Below, in pieces: positions 9,172-18,739 of a DNA stretch of 64,000 nt. Each line of letters opens with the position of its first letter. Positions within the stretch are counted from its first letter, which is position 1. The position numbers and the translations under genes were made by a program. The stretch is from contig CBDHCM010000006.1 in NCBI GenBank assembly GCA_965261105.1, positions 2,542,001 to 2,606,000 on the forward strand. The letters are read 5' to 3'. Below the pieces are notes generated by a model, which made no database searches, was not told the DNA's origin, and saw only the letters and a program-made list of their open reading frames with translations. The stretch is from Aldehydirespirator sp965261105 (GTDB lineage Bacteria; Actinomycetota; Acidimicrobiia; Acidimicrobiales; Aldehydirespiratoraceae).

Positions 9172-10118
9172 TTCCGGGGAGCGCGGTGAGCCAGCTTGTC
9201 GCGGTGGCGCCAGACACCCGGCCCGTGATGCACGGCGCCTTCGCGGCCGCGGTGCGCGACGCCGGCGGCCAGGTGGCGGTATCGGCGGCTGAGCTGGCCG
9301 AGGCTGGGGCCCTCGTCTGGGCCGACCCGTACGCCAACCATCTGTACCCGGAGGTGATCGCCTCGGTCCCGGCGGTGGAGTGGGTGCAACTCCCCTACGC
9401 GGGCATAGAGCCGTTCCTCGACTATCTCGACACGCGCCTGGTGTGGACCTGCGCCAAGGGCGTGTATGCCGACCCGGTGGCGGAGTGGGTGATGGCCGCT
9501 CTGCTCATGGGCCTACGCGGCTTCCATCTGTTCGCCGCGGCCCAGTCGTGGTGCGCGGAGACCGGGCGCAACCTGCTGGCGGCGAACATCACCGTGCTCG
9601 GCGGGGGCGGCATCACCCGCTCGCTGCTGCGGCTGCTGGAGCCGTGGGGCTGCCAGGTGACGGTGGTGCGGCGCTCCGACGAGCCTGTCGCCGGGGCGGC
9701 GCGCACGCTGACGCTCGACCGCGTGCACGAGGCGGTTGCCGGCGCCGACGCGACGGTGGTGGCGCTGGCGCTGACCGAGGAGACCCAACATGTGGTGGAC
9801 GCGGCGCTGCTGGAGTCCATGGGGCCGCAGTGCTGGCTGGTGAATGTGGCCCGCGGCGGCCACGTCGACCACGACGCGCTGGGGGCCGCGCTGCGGTCAG
9901 GCGTGATCGCGGGGGCGGTGCTGGATGTTACCGACCCCGAGCCGCTGCCCGACAGATCGGAGCTGTGGGCTCAGCCGAACTGTGTCATCACGCCCCACAT
10001 CGGCAACACCCGCGAGATGGGTCTGCCGCTGATCACCAATCGGGTGCGAGAGAACGTGCGGCGCTGGCTGACCGGCGAAGATCTGTTGGGCCTAGTCGAC
10101 ATAGCCCTCGGCTACTGA
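9168..10118 (+). CDS. D-2-hydroxyacid dehydrogenase family protein
   Basis: NAD(P)-dependent oxidoreductase of the D-isomer-specific 2-hydroxyacid dehydrogenase family, about 316 residues. A Rossmann glycine loop LGGGGITRSLLRLL lies near residue 144, the substrate-binding Arg is in VNVARGGHVDHDAL, and the catalytic His in ITPHIGN near 285. The substrate cannot be read from the sequence. The ATG at 9168 overlaps the micro-ORF stop. A GTG at 9186, with GGGGA a few bases upstream, is an equally good start and may be the ancestral one. Confidence 0.8.
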   Translation: MIPGSAVSQLVAVAPDTRPVMHGAFAAAVRDAGGQVAVSAAELAEAGALVWADPYANHLYPEVIASVPAVEWVQLPYAGIEPFLDYLDTRLVWTCAKGVYADPVAEWVMAALLMGLRGFHLFAAAQSWCAETGRNLLAANITVLGGGGITRSLLRLLEPWGCQVTVVRRSDEPVAGAARTLTLDRVHEAVAGADATVVALALTEETQHVVDAALLESMGPQCWLVNVARGGHVDHDALGAALRSGVIAGAVLDVTDPEPLPDRSELWAQPNCVITPHIGNTREMGLPLITNRVRENVRRWLTGEDLLGLVDIALGY

Positions 10119-10399
10119 CGCCCGCCTCTCGCCACTCAATGGCTGCGGTTTCAATACTTTTAGTGTTATTACGCTTGCAATGCGCGCCGAGCAAGGGAAT
10201 TATAGACGTGCGTGACAATCCGGCTGGGGTTAGCCGGGGTCGCTGTCTTGGAGGTAGCGCCACTCGTCCTCAGCCTTCGGGGTCGTCGCGAGTGCGGTTG
10301 TTGTGATGCGACCGTTATTGTGTGGGGCGATGTCTCCCCGGCGACAGTGCGTTCGGCTTGGCGCGCCCGGTTCGGGGCGGCGTTCGGGATAGTGGTCCG
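10119..10399. other. AT-richer intergenic region upstream of subtilisin gene
   Basis: About 280 bases, clearly less GC-rich than the flanks, with T-runs near 10150-10170 and a TTGCAA / AATTAT pair 17 bases apart (10176-10204) that could be a promoter. A short hairpin-like CGGCT...AGCCG follows near 10222. I see no gene here. Confidence 0.4.
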
Positions 10400-13300
10400 A
10401 TGGTCACGCCGGGAGTTCGCTTCAGAGCGACGGGGTCTGCGGTCGTGGCGCTCGTTGCGCTGTCGGTGGGTGCGGCGGTGTTGCTGGGCTCTGGCTCGGG
10501 TTCTGAGCCTTCGACAGGCACTGGCTCGGACTGGGTGGGCGCCGTCAATGTGCCGGCTGTGGCTCATGTCGGCGGCGGCTCTGGCGGGGCGCTCAAGTCG
10601 AGCGGCGTGAATGCTCAGGCGGTGGGGGCGGCGCCCGGGTCTGGGTTGAGGTCGGGTGTGCCTTTGAGCCGCGGGATGGTTCCTGGTTGGGTTGATGGCC
10701 CTGTGCTGCATGCGTGGCGGGACGCAGACCGCGACCGGTATGTTTGGCATGACCCTCGACTTGTGTTGCGCGCCGATGGTGTGGTGGTTTCTCGTGCTGA
10801 GGTGTCGGTGGCCGGTGTCTCCGGGGTGAGGTCCGGTGCTGCCAGCCCGGTGTTTCGTGAGGCGTCGGGTGAGTTGATGACTCTGCCGGGTGGGATTGTG
10901 CTGGTGCTCGACGAGGATTGGTCGTCGGATCAGGTGGCGCGGTTCTTTGAGCGCAACGGCATTGGCTTGTCTCGTGTGAGGTCGCTGGAATATGTGCACA
11001 ATGGGTTATTTGTTGAGACCGAACAGGGTTTTGCGTCTCTTGATCTGGCGAACGCTCTTGCGGATCTGGATGGAGTGTCGATGGCGAGTCCGAATTGGCG
11101 GAGCGAGCGGCCGAGCCTCGCAGGGCTCGATGGTCTTGCCGGACAGGTCAAGCGGAAAGGGTCGGTTGACGAGTCTGCGGCCGCTGCTTCCGGGCCGCCG
11201 GCACCAAATCATGCTGCGAGTGATCCGGTCCTGTCAGCGATGGTGTTCAGGCGTCAGGCTGCCCGCGGTGATTCTCTGGCGACGGCGATCCCTGTAGCTT
11301 TGGGTTCTAGTGCGACTGGTGCTGTCTCATCGACCTCAGACGCCCATTATTTCAGAGTGGTGCTCACATCGACAAGGCGACTGGCGATCTTGGGGGAGAG
11401 CGCGGTGGTGGACATCGATGGGGCGCTTCTCGACTCGACGGGCCAGCCATTGAACACTCACAGTTACGAGGAGCAGTTATGGCGCACTGCGCCCTACACT
11501 TTCAAACTGAACGGAAAATTTGGAGCAGGCACCTATTTTGTCAAGGTGACTGCGCCGAATAGCAGCACCACGGGTTCATATACTGTCAGTGTTGTTCGCG
11601 ACGACATGTATTATACGAATATTCGAAATGACTGTCCATGGAGCGCACCTTCCGTTTCGGATCCGCTCTATGTCTGTCAGTGGCATCTTAAGAATCGTGG
11701 AGTGTCCAATCACCCCACGCAGATCGACATCAACGTTGAGGGAGCCTGGTCGACGACCATGGGAGCGGGTGTGACCGTCGCGGTGGTTGACATTGGTATG
11801 GATATTTTCCATGAGGATCTCAGGGACAATATCGACTTCTCTCGCAATATACCGAGTCCCGAGACCAATACCCTATTCCTCCCAGGGAGCGACCACGGAA
11901 CAGCTGTGGCCGGGATCATCGCCGCCCGTGACAATGGCATCGGCGTGCGGGGCGTGGCACCCCGCGCAACGCTATACGGCATCCATTTTTTCGGGATGTC
12001 GGATGCACAGATTGCGGATGCCGTCGCTCGGCATCGGACTACTACAGCGGTTTCAAATCAGAGTTGGGGGTTGTGGTCAGTCCGCGTTCCTAAGTCCGCT
12101 CCCAGCGTTTGGGAATTGGCCGTGGAAGCTGGCCTTCGGGATGGTTTCGGGGGTCGAGGAACGTCGTATGTTTTTGCGGCGGGCAACGGTAGCCGCTACG
12201 GGGATTGGTCATCTTCGAACGGATATCTCAATCATTATGGGGTGATCGGTACTTGCGCTGTGTCGCACCGCGGCGTCAACTTCACCTATTCGGTGGCCGG
12301 GCCCAACCTCTGGTTGTGCGCTCCGTCGGGCGGCATGGCAAGTCCCATATCGAGTTCGACGTCGCCCCGTATTGTGACTACGACCAATTACAGTCGGTAT
12401 ATAAACAGCTTCAATGGAACGAGCGCGGCAGCGCCGGTCGTCTCGGGTGTCGTCGCGCTGATCCGAAGCGTTGACCCTGCCTTGTCATGGCGCGACGTCA
12501 AGCTGATTCTGGCGGCGTCAGCGCAAAAGACCGACTCGACCGCCGCGAGCTGGCGATCGGGTGCATCGAAGTATGGGTCCGCGACGGAGAGTTACAGCTA
12601 CAGCAACAAGTATGGCTTCGGTGTGGTGGACGCGTCATCGGCGGTGGCGCTGGCGCGGAACTGGACCAGTGTGCTCCCGATGCGCGAAGTGTCGTCTGCT
12701 ACCGTCGCAGCCGGGAGGACGATCCCTGATGACGGCACCATCGTCGAGAGCATCGTCAGAGTCGCCACGGACATGGACTTCGTGGAGTATGTGTATCTCA
12801 ACGTGGATTTGGATGCGCCCGCTTATCGTCATCTTCGGATCAAGCTGCAATCGCCTTCGGGTGCCGTGTCCTCGATTTCACGTGCTCAAAACACCTATTG
12901 CGACACCACTAGTTCGTGCGGGTTCACGGGCAGCTATCGTTTCGGCATAGCGAGACACTTGGGCGAGAATCCCAATGGGGAGTGGACGCTGAAGGTCTCC
13001 GACGAGGTACCGGGGCGCAGCGCGAACGTGCTGCGCTCGTGGAGTGTGGAGGTGTTCGGTCACAGGAACGCTCCTGAACCGGTTCCGCTGGTGCATGTGA
13101 CGCCCGGCGACGGCAAGCTCGCGGTTGCTTGGGACGCGCCCAGTTCCCAATTTCCGGTCACCTCCTATGAGGTGCGCCATATCCGCAGCGATGCCGTCGA
13201 CAAGTCCGACGCCAATTGGACGCTGATCAAGAACGCGGCGACCCCGCAGAGCCGTGTCTTCACCATCTCGGGTCTTGCCAACGACTCGGCCCGAGATGTC

Positions 13301-15898
13301 CAGGTTCGCGCCGTTGACCCACGCGCGGGAGGCTGGTCCGCTACGGTGAGGGGCACGCCCGCGGCTAACAGCCGGCCGTTCTTCGTTGAGGGCGCACAAA
13401 CCGAGCGCGCAGTCGACGAGACTGCCGCTGTGGGCACCGCCTTGAACGTGCCGGCGGGCGGCGGTGGCTGGTTGGAAGCCTTCGACGCCGACGGAGATGT
13501 GCTCACATACTCGTTGGGGGGCGCTGATTCTGCGGTGTTCGCGATAGACGCGCTCACCGGCGTGCTGTCCACGGCAACGGCGCTGGATTTCGCTGCCCAC
13601 CCCAACTACAGGGTGGCCGTCGAGGTGCGAGACAACAAAGACGGTGCCGGAAGAGCCGACACAGCCGTCGACGACACCATAGACGTTCGCGTCGCCGAAG
13701 CCCGAGCGCTGCCGACGCTGACGGGCCCCGCTAGCGTCGGATACTTCGAGGGCCGCTCCGACGCGGTGGCATCGTTCCAAGCGACTGACGCCGACAACAG
13801 GCCGGTCGCGCTCAGACTCGGCGGTCCCGACGCCGCGGCCTTCGAGTTGAGCAGCGGCACGCTGCGGTTCGTCGAGGTTCCCGACTTCGAGAATCGGCGC
13901 GACGCCGACCGGGACAACATCTACAGAATCGAGATTGTCGCGCCCGACGGCGACCGGGCGCGGGTGCATCAATTCTCTGTCATAGTGCGAAATGTCAACG
14001 AACCGGCGACGATCACCGGCCCCACGAGCGTCACCGTCGCGGAGAACTCGACAGCAGAGGTGGGTTCGTACGCGGCGGCCGATCCAGACGGCTGGCACGG
14101 GCGATTGTCTGTCGAGGGCGACGACGGCCACCTGTTCTCGATCCGGCAAAAAACTCTCAGATTCAACGGCGCCCCCGATTTCGAGAATCCCCACGACGCT
14201 CCAGACGAGGCGTCGGCCACCCATGGCGGCGACAACACATACCACATCGAAATATTCGCCAACCCCGTCACCGGCGGGCCGCGCTCGATGCTGCCGGTGT
14301 CGATCGTCGTCACCGACGTCGACGAGGCTCCGGTGATAGCGGGGCCGGCAGCGGTTGCATTCAGCGAGAACAGCACAGCCACGATCGCCTCCTACGCCGC
14401 CACCGACCCCGACGACACCGAAATCACCTGGACCCTCGGCGGCGCCGACCGCAGCCGGTTCACCATAGACGGCGGCGCGGTCAGTTTCGTCTCGGCACCC
14501 GACTTCGAGACGCCGGCCGACACGGACCGCGACAATGTCTATCACATCGACGTGACCGCGACCGACGGAACCACCGCGGTTGCCGTGCCGGTGTCGGTAT
14601 CCCTAACCGATGTCGACGAGCCCGCCGCGATCACCAACCCGCACCTGACACTCAACGGCGCGACAAGCATCAGCTTCGCAGAGAACGACACGTCGCCCGT
14701 CACCGTGTTCGTAGCCGAGGGCGCCGCAGCCAACCCCCCGACCTGGACGCTCGGCGGCACCGACGCCGGCCGGTTCGTCCTCAACCGCGGACGGCTCAAA
14801 TTCTCGAGGCCCCCCGACTTCGAGAACCCCGCCGACTCGAACCGCGACAACGTCTACGAGGTTGCGGTCAGCGTCTCCAACGGCACAACCTCGCGATCGG
14901 TGCAGGCGACCGTCACGGTGACCGACCAGAACGAGACCCCGCTCCTCCGCATCGCCGCGACCCCAACCCACAGCATCAGCACCCAAGAGAACAACCTCAC
15001 GGTCAAGACCATCAAGGCTCTCGACCCCGAGTCGGACAGGCTGACATGGTCTGTGGGCGGCGTCGACGCCAGATTCTTCAACCCCCTCCCAAGATTCGGC
15101 AGATCCTTCAAATTGAAGTTCATGAAACGGCCATGGTTCAACAACCCACTAGACGCTAACAACGACAACACCTACGAAATAACGCTGTTCGTCACCGACG
15201 GCGCGCTGTACCACTCCACACCCGTGTCTGTAACAGTAACACGCGATCAAACATTGTCCTCACAAGACACACCCTATTGGGGACCCACAGTCGAAGGCGC
15301 ATCACCAGCGATAGTTCCAGAGAACAGCAACTATGTCGTAGGCCAGTACTGGGGAGCAGACCCCAAAGGAAAAGCGGTTACATGGAGTCTGCCATCACAC
15401 TCCGAATGGGGCGACAACAAACTGGTCGTGCTCGACAACGCAGGCCGCATCCGATTCATCTCGCCACCAGACTTCGAAAACCCACGAAGCTCGCTGCGCT
15501 ACACCCCACAGCAGCCCAACACCTACACCGTGCTGTGGCGCGCGTCTAACGGCACGCTGCAGGGCGTAGGATCGAAACGGATAATCGTGACCGACGCCGA
15601 TGACCCCGGAGTCTTGACGCTGCCCAATCGCAGACCGCTCGTCGGCACACTCATCAGAGCGTCGCTCACCGACCCAGACAGAAAAGTACGAGACATTTCA
15701 TGGGTATGGGAACGTTCCTCCAACAGAGCCGACTGGATAACCATCCCAGCGGCCAACACCCGAAAATATGTACCACAAGTCAGCGACTTGCACCAGTGGC
15801 TGCGCGCAACCGCGAGCTACACCGACAAACACAGCAACAACGCCACCGCGCAAACTGTCTCCCTTCACCCGGTGCGAAACTCGCCGAACACACCCTGA
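10400..15898 (+). CDS. Giant secreted subtilisin-like protease with P-domain and cadherin-like repeats
   Basis: About 1832 residues from the ATG at 10400; an earlier GTG is possible but would precede the hydrophobic signal segment ALVALSVGAAVLLG. The S8 triad is visible: Asp in AVVDIGMD (~463), His in DHGTAVAGI (~498) and Ser in NGTSAAAPVV (~674). Residues ~773-887 match a proprotein-convertase P-domain (DMDFVEYVYLNVDL...NGEWTLKVSDE), then an FN3-like module to ~1000, then five or more cadherin-like repeats recognised by (V/A)(A/S)ENST...Y.A.DPD and DFE.P.D..RDN.Y. It is probably a surface or secreted protease/adhesin. The first ~750 codons use many T-ending codons, the repeat region mostly C-ending ones, suggesting a mosaic origin. 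Confidence 0.88.
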   Translation: MVTPGVRFRATGSAVVALVALSVGAAVLLGSGSGSEPSTGTGSDWVGAVNVPAVAHVGGGSGGALKSSGVNAQAVGAAPGSGLRSGVPLSRGMVPGWVDGPVLHAWRDADRDRYVWHDPRLVLRADGVVVSRAEVSVAGVSGVRSGAASPVFREASGELMTLPGGIVLVLDEDWSSDQVARFFERNGIGLSRVRSLEYVHNGLFVETEQGFASLDLANALADLDGVSMASPNWRSERPSLAGLDGLAGQVKRKGSVDESAAAASGPPAPNHAASDPVLSAMVFRRQAARGDSLATAIPVALGSSATGAVSSTSDAHYFRVVLTSTRRLAILGESAVVDIDGALLDSTGQPLNTHSYEEQLWRTAPYTFKLNGKFGAGTYFVKVTAPNSSTTGSYTVSVVRDDMYYTNIRNDCPWSAPSVSDPLYVCQWHLKNRGVSNHPTQIDINVEGAWSTTMGAGVTVAVVDIGMDIFHEDLRDNIDFSRNIPSPETNTLFLPGSDHGTAVAGIIAARDNGIGVRGVAPRATLYGIHFFGMSDAQIADAVARHRTTTAVSNQSWGLWSVRVPKSAPSVWELAVEAGLRDGFGGRGTSYVFAAGNGSRYGDWSSSNGYLNHYGVIGTCAVSHRGVNFTYSVAGPNLWLCAPSGGMASPISSSTSPRIVTTTNYSRYINSFNGTSAAAPVVSGVVALIRSVDPALSWRDVKLILAASAQKTDSTAASWRSGASKYGSATESYSYSNKYGFGVVDASSAVALARNWTSVLPMREVSSATVAAGRTIPDDGTIVESIVRVATDMDFVEYVYLNVDLDAPAYRHLRIKLQSPSGAVSSISRAQNTYCDTTSSCGFTGSYRFGIARHLGENPNGEWTLKVSDEVPGRSANVLRSWSVEVFGHRNAPEPVPLVHVTPGDGKLAVAWDAPSSQFPVTSYEVRHIRSDAVDKSDANWTLIKNAATPQSRVFTISGLANDSARDVQVRAVDPRAGGWSATVRGTPAANSRPFFVEGAQTERAVDETAAVGTALNVPAGGGGWLEAFDADGDVLTYSLGGADSAVFAIDALTGVLSTATALDFAAHPNYRVAVEVRDNKDGAGRADTAVDDTIDVRVAEARALPTLTGPASVGYFEGRSDAVASFQATDADNRPVALRLGGPDAAAFELSSGTLRFVEVPDFENRRDADRDNIYRIEIVAPDGDRARVHQFSVIVRNVNEPATITGPTSVTVAENSTAEVGSYAAADPDGWHGRLSVEGDDGHLFSIRQKTLRFNGAPDFENPHDAPDEASATHGGDNTYHIEIFANPVTGGPRSMLPVSIVVTDVDEAPVIAGPAAVAFSENSTATIASYAATDPDDTEITWTLGGADRSRFTIDGGAVSFVSAPDFETPADTDRDNVYHIDVTATDGTTAVAVPVSVSLTDVDEPAAITNPHLTLNGATSISFAENDTSPVTVFVAEGAAANPPTWTLGGTDAGRFVLNRGRLKFSRPPDFENPADSNRDNVYEVAVSVSNGTTSRSVQATVTVTDQNETPLLRIAATPTHSISTQENNLTVKTIKALDPESDRLTWSVGGVDARFFNPLPRFGRSFKLKFMKRPWFNNPLDANNDNTYEITLFVTDGALYHSTPVSVTVTRDQTLSSQDTPYWGPTVEGASPAIVPENSNYVVGQYWGADPKGKAVTWSLPSHSEWGDNKLVVLDNAGRIRFISPPDFENPRSSLRYTPQQPNTYTVLWRASNGTLQGVGSKRIIVTDADDPGVLTLPNRRPLVGTLIRASLTDPDRKVRDISWVWERSSNRADWITIPAANTRKYVPQVSDLHQWLRATASYTDKHSNNATAQTVSLHPVRNSPNTP

Positions 15899-16173
15899 AT
15901 CAAACATCACAACCACCAGCTACCCATCCCCGAACACCGGACTCAGCCCAGCGACTCCAACACAGAAAGGCGTTTTCCACAATAGCTGGAATGACCGACT
16001 TGGCCCCGGGTTCTCAGAGAGGCGGCGATCACCCGCTGTGACTCCTCTGGGCCACTTGTGTGACTGTGGGACCGCTCCGCCCCAGTGATCACGAGCGGGA
16101 ACTCTGGGATGCTGCACCAGTCCAGCCGGGGCGCGCCGCGATACCGGGGTGGCGACCTGTCAGGCCGGGCGGC
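15899..16173. other. Intergenic region between convergent genes
   Basis: 275 bases between the converging subtilisin gene and the aldolase. It contains the palindrome GTGATCAC near 16086 and GC-rich inverted segments, but no hairpin with a U-tract that I would call a terminator, and no gene. Confidence 0.4.
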
Positions 16174-16674
16174 TCACAGGAAGCTCCGCAGCTCGGCCAG
16201 GCGCGGGGCTACCACCGCCGCGATGATCCTGGCCCGGTCGGCCGGCGGAGCGAGGACGGCCTCGCCCCAGAGGGCTCGGCCGGCCATGAACCCGGAGCAG
16301 CCCTCCGAGACGGCTGTCGCCACTTGGTCGCGATAAGACTGGTAGGAACCGCCGCCCGATAGCAGCGCCCACGGCATGGGGCAGCGAGCCGTGACCCCGG
16401 CGCAGGCCTCAGCCCACACGCTCCGATCAGCCTCGTGGGCCGGGTCCACCGGAAACGGCAGCTTGAGCAGATGGGGGATCGAGTACTCCGGCTCGAGCAT
16501 CACGCCGGTTGCACCCTCCGCCAGGGTGCCCACCAGCTCGCGCTTGAGATCGGTGATGTCATCGGCGCTGACCGAGTCCGGCTCGCCAGGAGCCAGCACG
16601 GCCCGAAGGGAGTCTCGGTGATCAATGGCGAGCACTGCGAAGCGCCCGCCATCGGAGATGCCGTCCAGGCTCAC
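16174..16674 (-). CDS. LacD/DUF2090-type class I aldolase, apparently internally deleted
   Basis: 166 residues starting at the GTG (16674) that overlaps the iolB stop. The N terminus (FAVLAIDHRDSLRA...GVMLEPEYS) and the C terminus (PWALLSGGGSYQSY..., GFMAGRALWGEAV) both match class I aldolases of the LacD / sulfofructosephosphate-aldolase / IolC-DUF2090 group, which are 290-330 residues long. Here LEPEYS joins directly to HLLKLPFPVD, the segment that carries the Schiff-base Lys, so about 120 residues in the middle of the barrel are missing in frame. In this operon the expected role is cleavage of 2-deoxy-5-keto-gluconate-6-phosphate, after IolC. Activity is doubtful with several barrel strands gone. 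The comparison is from memory of the family. Confidence 0.65.
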   Translation of the reverse strand: MSLDGISDGGRFAVLAIDHRDSLRAVLAPGEPDSVSADDITDLKRELVGTLAEGATGVMLEPEYSIPHLLKLPFPVDPAHEADRSVWAEACAGVTARCPMPWALLSGGGSYQSYRDQVATAVSEGCSGFMAGRALWGEAVLAPPADRARIIAAVVAPRLAELRSFL

Positions 16675-17534
16675 AGCCTCATTCCCGGACCGTCCGGAGT
16701 CACCACGGGCAGACCCCACTCCCCCGCCTTCCAGTCGGCTTCGATCCAGGTGTGCTCGGCCATGAAGCACGGCGGCGTGCGGCGCTCGTCGTGGGTCGGT
16801 TCGCCCGCCAGATAGTTCAGGAAGTACATGTTGGAGCCGGGGCAGGCCACCGAGGTGTGGTAGCCCTTGGGAACGAGCGCCACATCGCCGTCGGTTACGA
16901 CCATGGCGTCGTCGTATCCCTCGTCGTGGCGCCAGTTGCGGTGCATGGCGTAGCCCTCGGGGCGGTCGAGGCGGAAGTAGTACACCTCCTCCAGATAGGG
17001 CGAGCCGTCGCGGCCGTCGTGGCAGTGCGGCGGCCAGCCCGACCAGGTGCCCCGGGGCACGTACACCTCGTAGAGGATCAGGCGCTCCGCGGGCAGCGGA
17101 TGGGCCAGCGCATGGACCACCTGCCGGTAGGCCTGACCGCCGCCCCGGATCTCGATGCGCATCTCAGACGGCTCGAAGACCCGCACCGGGTAGCGGCCCT
17201 CGGCGGGAGCCGAGCCGACCGACGCCCGCAGCCGGGCCTCCGACTCGATCCGGTAGGCAGTCCCGGGCGGCAGGTACACGATCGGCGCCATGTCGGTGAA
17301 CACCGAGGCCCGTCTCAGCGCGACCTCCATGTCGCCGTCACCGACTACCACCCGCCCCTCGCCGGACAACGGCACTATCGCCGTCTCCCGGTCGGCTGCG
17401 ATGCCCGACCACGGCGCGTCCGGGGCCGCGTCGACCACCCCGAACTCGACGTGATCCCAGCCGGCGGACTCGGGGGTGACATGAAGGATCCGGCCCGGCC
17501 CGTCAGCGGGCCGCAACAGGGACGAACTGGTCAT
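16671..17534 (-). CDS. iolB: 5-deoxy-glucuronate isomerase
   Basis: Cupin isomerase that turns 5-deoxy-glucuronate into 2-deoxy-5-keto-gluconate in myo-inositol breakdown. The 287-residue product is full length and shows the family metal site GWPPHCHDG...YLEEVYYFR (about residues 165-190) and the later GYHTSVACPGSNMYFLNYLAG. The ATG at 17534 has a GAGGA Shine-Dalgarno 6-7 bases upstream and overlaps the stop of a 25-codon micro-ORF. Its own stop overlaps the aldolase start, so the last two genes of the operon are coupled. Confidence 0.92.
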   Translation of the reverse strand: MTSSSLLRPADGPGRILHVTPESAGWDHVEFGVVDAAPDAPWSGIAADRETAIVPLSGEGRVVVGDGDMEVALRRASVFTDMAPIVYLPPGTAYRIESEARLRASVGSAPAEGRYPVRVFEPSEMRIEIRGGGQAYRQVVHALAHPLPAERLILYEVYVPRGTWSGWPPHCHDGRDGSPYLEEVYYFRLDRPEGYAMHRNWRHDEGYDDAMVVTDGDVALVPKGYHTSVACPGSNMYFLNYLAGEPTHDERRTPPCFMAEHTWIEADWKAGEWGLPVVTPDGPGMRL

Positions 17535-17614
17535 CGTGATTCCTCACGTTGTCGTCGGCGTCGATCAGGTACACCGATTTGTCGCCGCAACAGGGACGAA
17601 CTGGTCATCGTGAT
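17511..17614 (-). repeat. 30-bp direct repeat of the iolB start with coupled micro-ORF
   Basis: Bases 17511-17540 and 17585-17614 are two copies (period 74) of a 30-base segment holding the iolB start codon and its first seven codons (MTSSSLLR). Both copies have a Shine-Dalgarno (GAGGA and GGGAGG). The upstream copy opens a 25-codon reading frame from the ATG at 17608 whose TGA (17533-17531) overlaps the iolB ATG at 17534. Thus ribosomes ending the micro-ORF arrive at the iolB start. This may be a duplication scar or a translational relay. Confidence 0.6.
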
Positions 17615-17756
17615 GCCTCCCTTGCCATGCGACCACGAAATCTGTAGAGAAACCCGTCGTATATCCACACAAGTCGCGCCGAGAACGTACGAGGCCGCCC
17701 GCCGAAGTCGCAACCGCGCTCGCTGCGGAGCGCGAGGCGAGACATCAGCGACCAGC

Positions 17757-18725
17757 TCACGCGGCGGCGAGCCTTCCGGTGGCCCGCTCCCGGCGGAACC
17801 GGATCAGCAGCTCGCGGATGCCGGGCGGCTCGTACCCGAGGACTTCCCTAGTGCGCCGCACGCTGAGACTGGTGTCATAAGGGATCGGGAACTCGCCCAC
17901 CGCGCCCGCTGCAGAACGATCGGGGGCGGTCGAGGTCAGCAACGACGGGTCGAGACCGAAGACGTCGCAGGCTATGCGGGCCAGCTCCATGCGACCGGTC
18001 GACTCGTCCCCGCAGCAGTGGAAGACGCCGGCGGCGGACTCGTCGGCCGCGATGCGCCACATCACCTCGCCGCACTCGCTGGCCAGAGACGGGGAGGCCA
18101 CCATGTTGATTTCGTCAGACTCCCACACCGCGAACGGCCGGCCGGCCTCCAGCGCGTCGACTATCGACGTCACGAAGTAGCCGAAGCCGCCGTCCTGCAC
18201 CCGCGGTGTCGACTCCCGCATCCAGTGCATGCCGCTGACTGCCGACACCCGGGCCACCGCGGCCCGGCCAGCGCTCAGCCGGGCGGCCTGCTCGCTGGCC
18301 ATCTTGAGCACGCCGTAGAAATTCACCGGGTTGGGCGGGGTGTGCTCGTCAGCGCCGCCCTGGGTGCCGTCGAACACCCAGTCGGTGGACACCAGGATGA
18401 GCTTGGCTCCGACCCGATCAGCCGCTTGGGTCAGAGTCTCGGTGGTGCCGACAAAGCTGCGCCAGGCCAGCTCGCGGTCGGCGTACATGGCTGCGAAGTC
18501 GTTGAGGATCATCGAGTGCACGATCACGTCGGGTCCGAAGGCAGCCACGCTGGCCCGCACGGCTCCGTCGTCGAGCAGGTCGAGACGCTCCGTCGTGAAG
18601 CCCGGCGCGTCGGCAGGCACGAAGCGGTGGACCGGGCAGTGCACCGCGGCTCGGTGGCGCTCGGCGAACACCTTGACGATGTTCGACCCGACGAAGCCGG
18701 TCCCTCCGGTCACATAGGCGCGCAC
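17757..18725 (-). CDS. RmlD-like NAD(P)-dependent sugar reductase
   Basis: Short-chain dehydrogenase of the extended/atypical class (dTDP-4-dehydrorhamnose reductase-like), 322 residues from the GTG at 18725. It starts with the nucleotide loop VTGGTGFVGSNIV; further on are STDWVFDG (typical of RmlD) and the YGVLKMASE segment with the catalytic Tyr-x3-Lys. It lies 14 bases after iolG and about 150 before the iolB micro-ORF, inside the inositol cluster, so its substrate is more likely an inositol or keto-inositol derivative than a nucleotide sugar. That is inference from position only. Confidence 0.75.
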   Translation of the reverse strand: MRAYVTGGTGFVGSNIVKVFAERHRAAVHCPVHRFVPADAPGFTTERLDLLDDGAVRASVAAFGPDVIVHSMILNDFAAMYADRELAWRSFVGTTETLTQAADRVGAKLILVSTDWVFDGTQGGADEHTPPNPVNFYGVLKMASEQAARLSAGRAAVARVSAVSGMHWMRESTPRVQDGGFGYFVTSIVDALEAGRPFAVWESDEINMVASPSLASECGEVMWRIAADESAAGVFHCCGDESTGRMELARIACDVFGLDPSLLTSTAPDRSAAGAVGEFPIPYDTSLSVRRTREVLGYEPPGIRELLIRFRRERATGRLAAA

Positions 18726-18739
18726 GGTCGTCGCCCGCC

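Noticed and set aside
10119..10399. Riboswitch upstream of the subtilisin gene
   Set aside because: I compared it mentally with the ydaO-type c-di-AMP element often found before actinobacterial wall enzymes; only short GGGG/GCCG similarities were present.
10212..10610. Separate 132-codon gene before the subtilisin
   Set aside because: It mostly overlaps the signal-peptide region of the subtilisin gene in another frame and has no family features.
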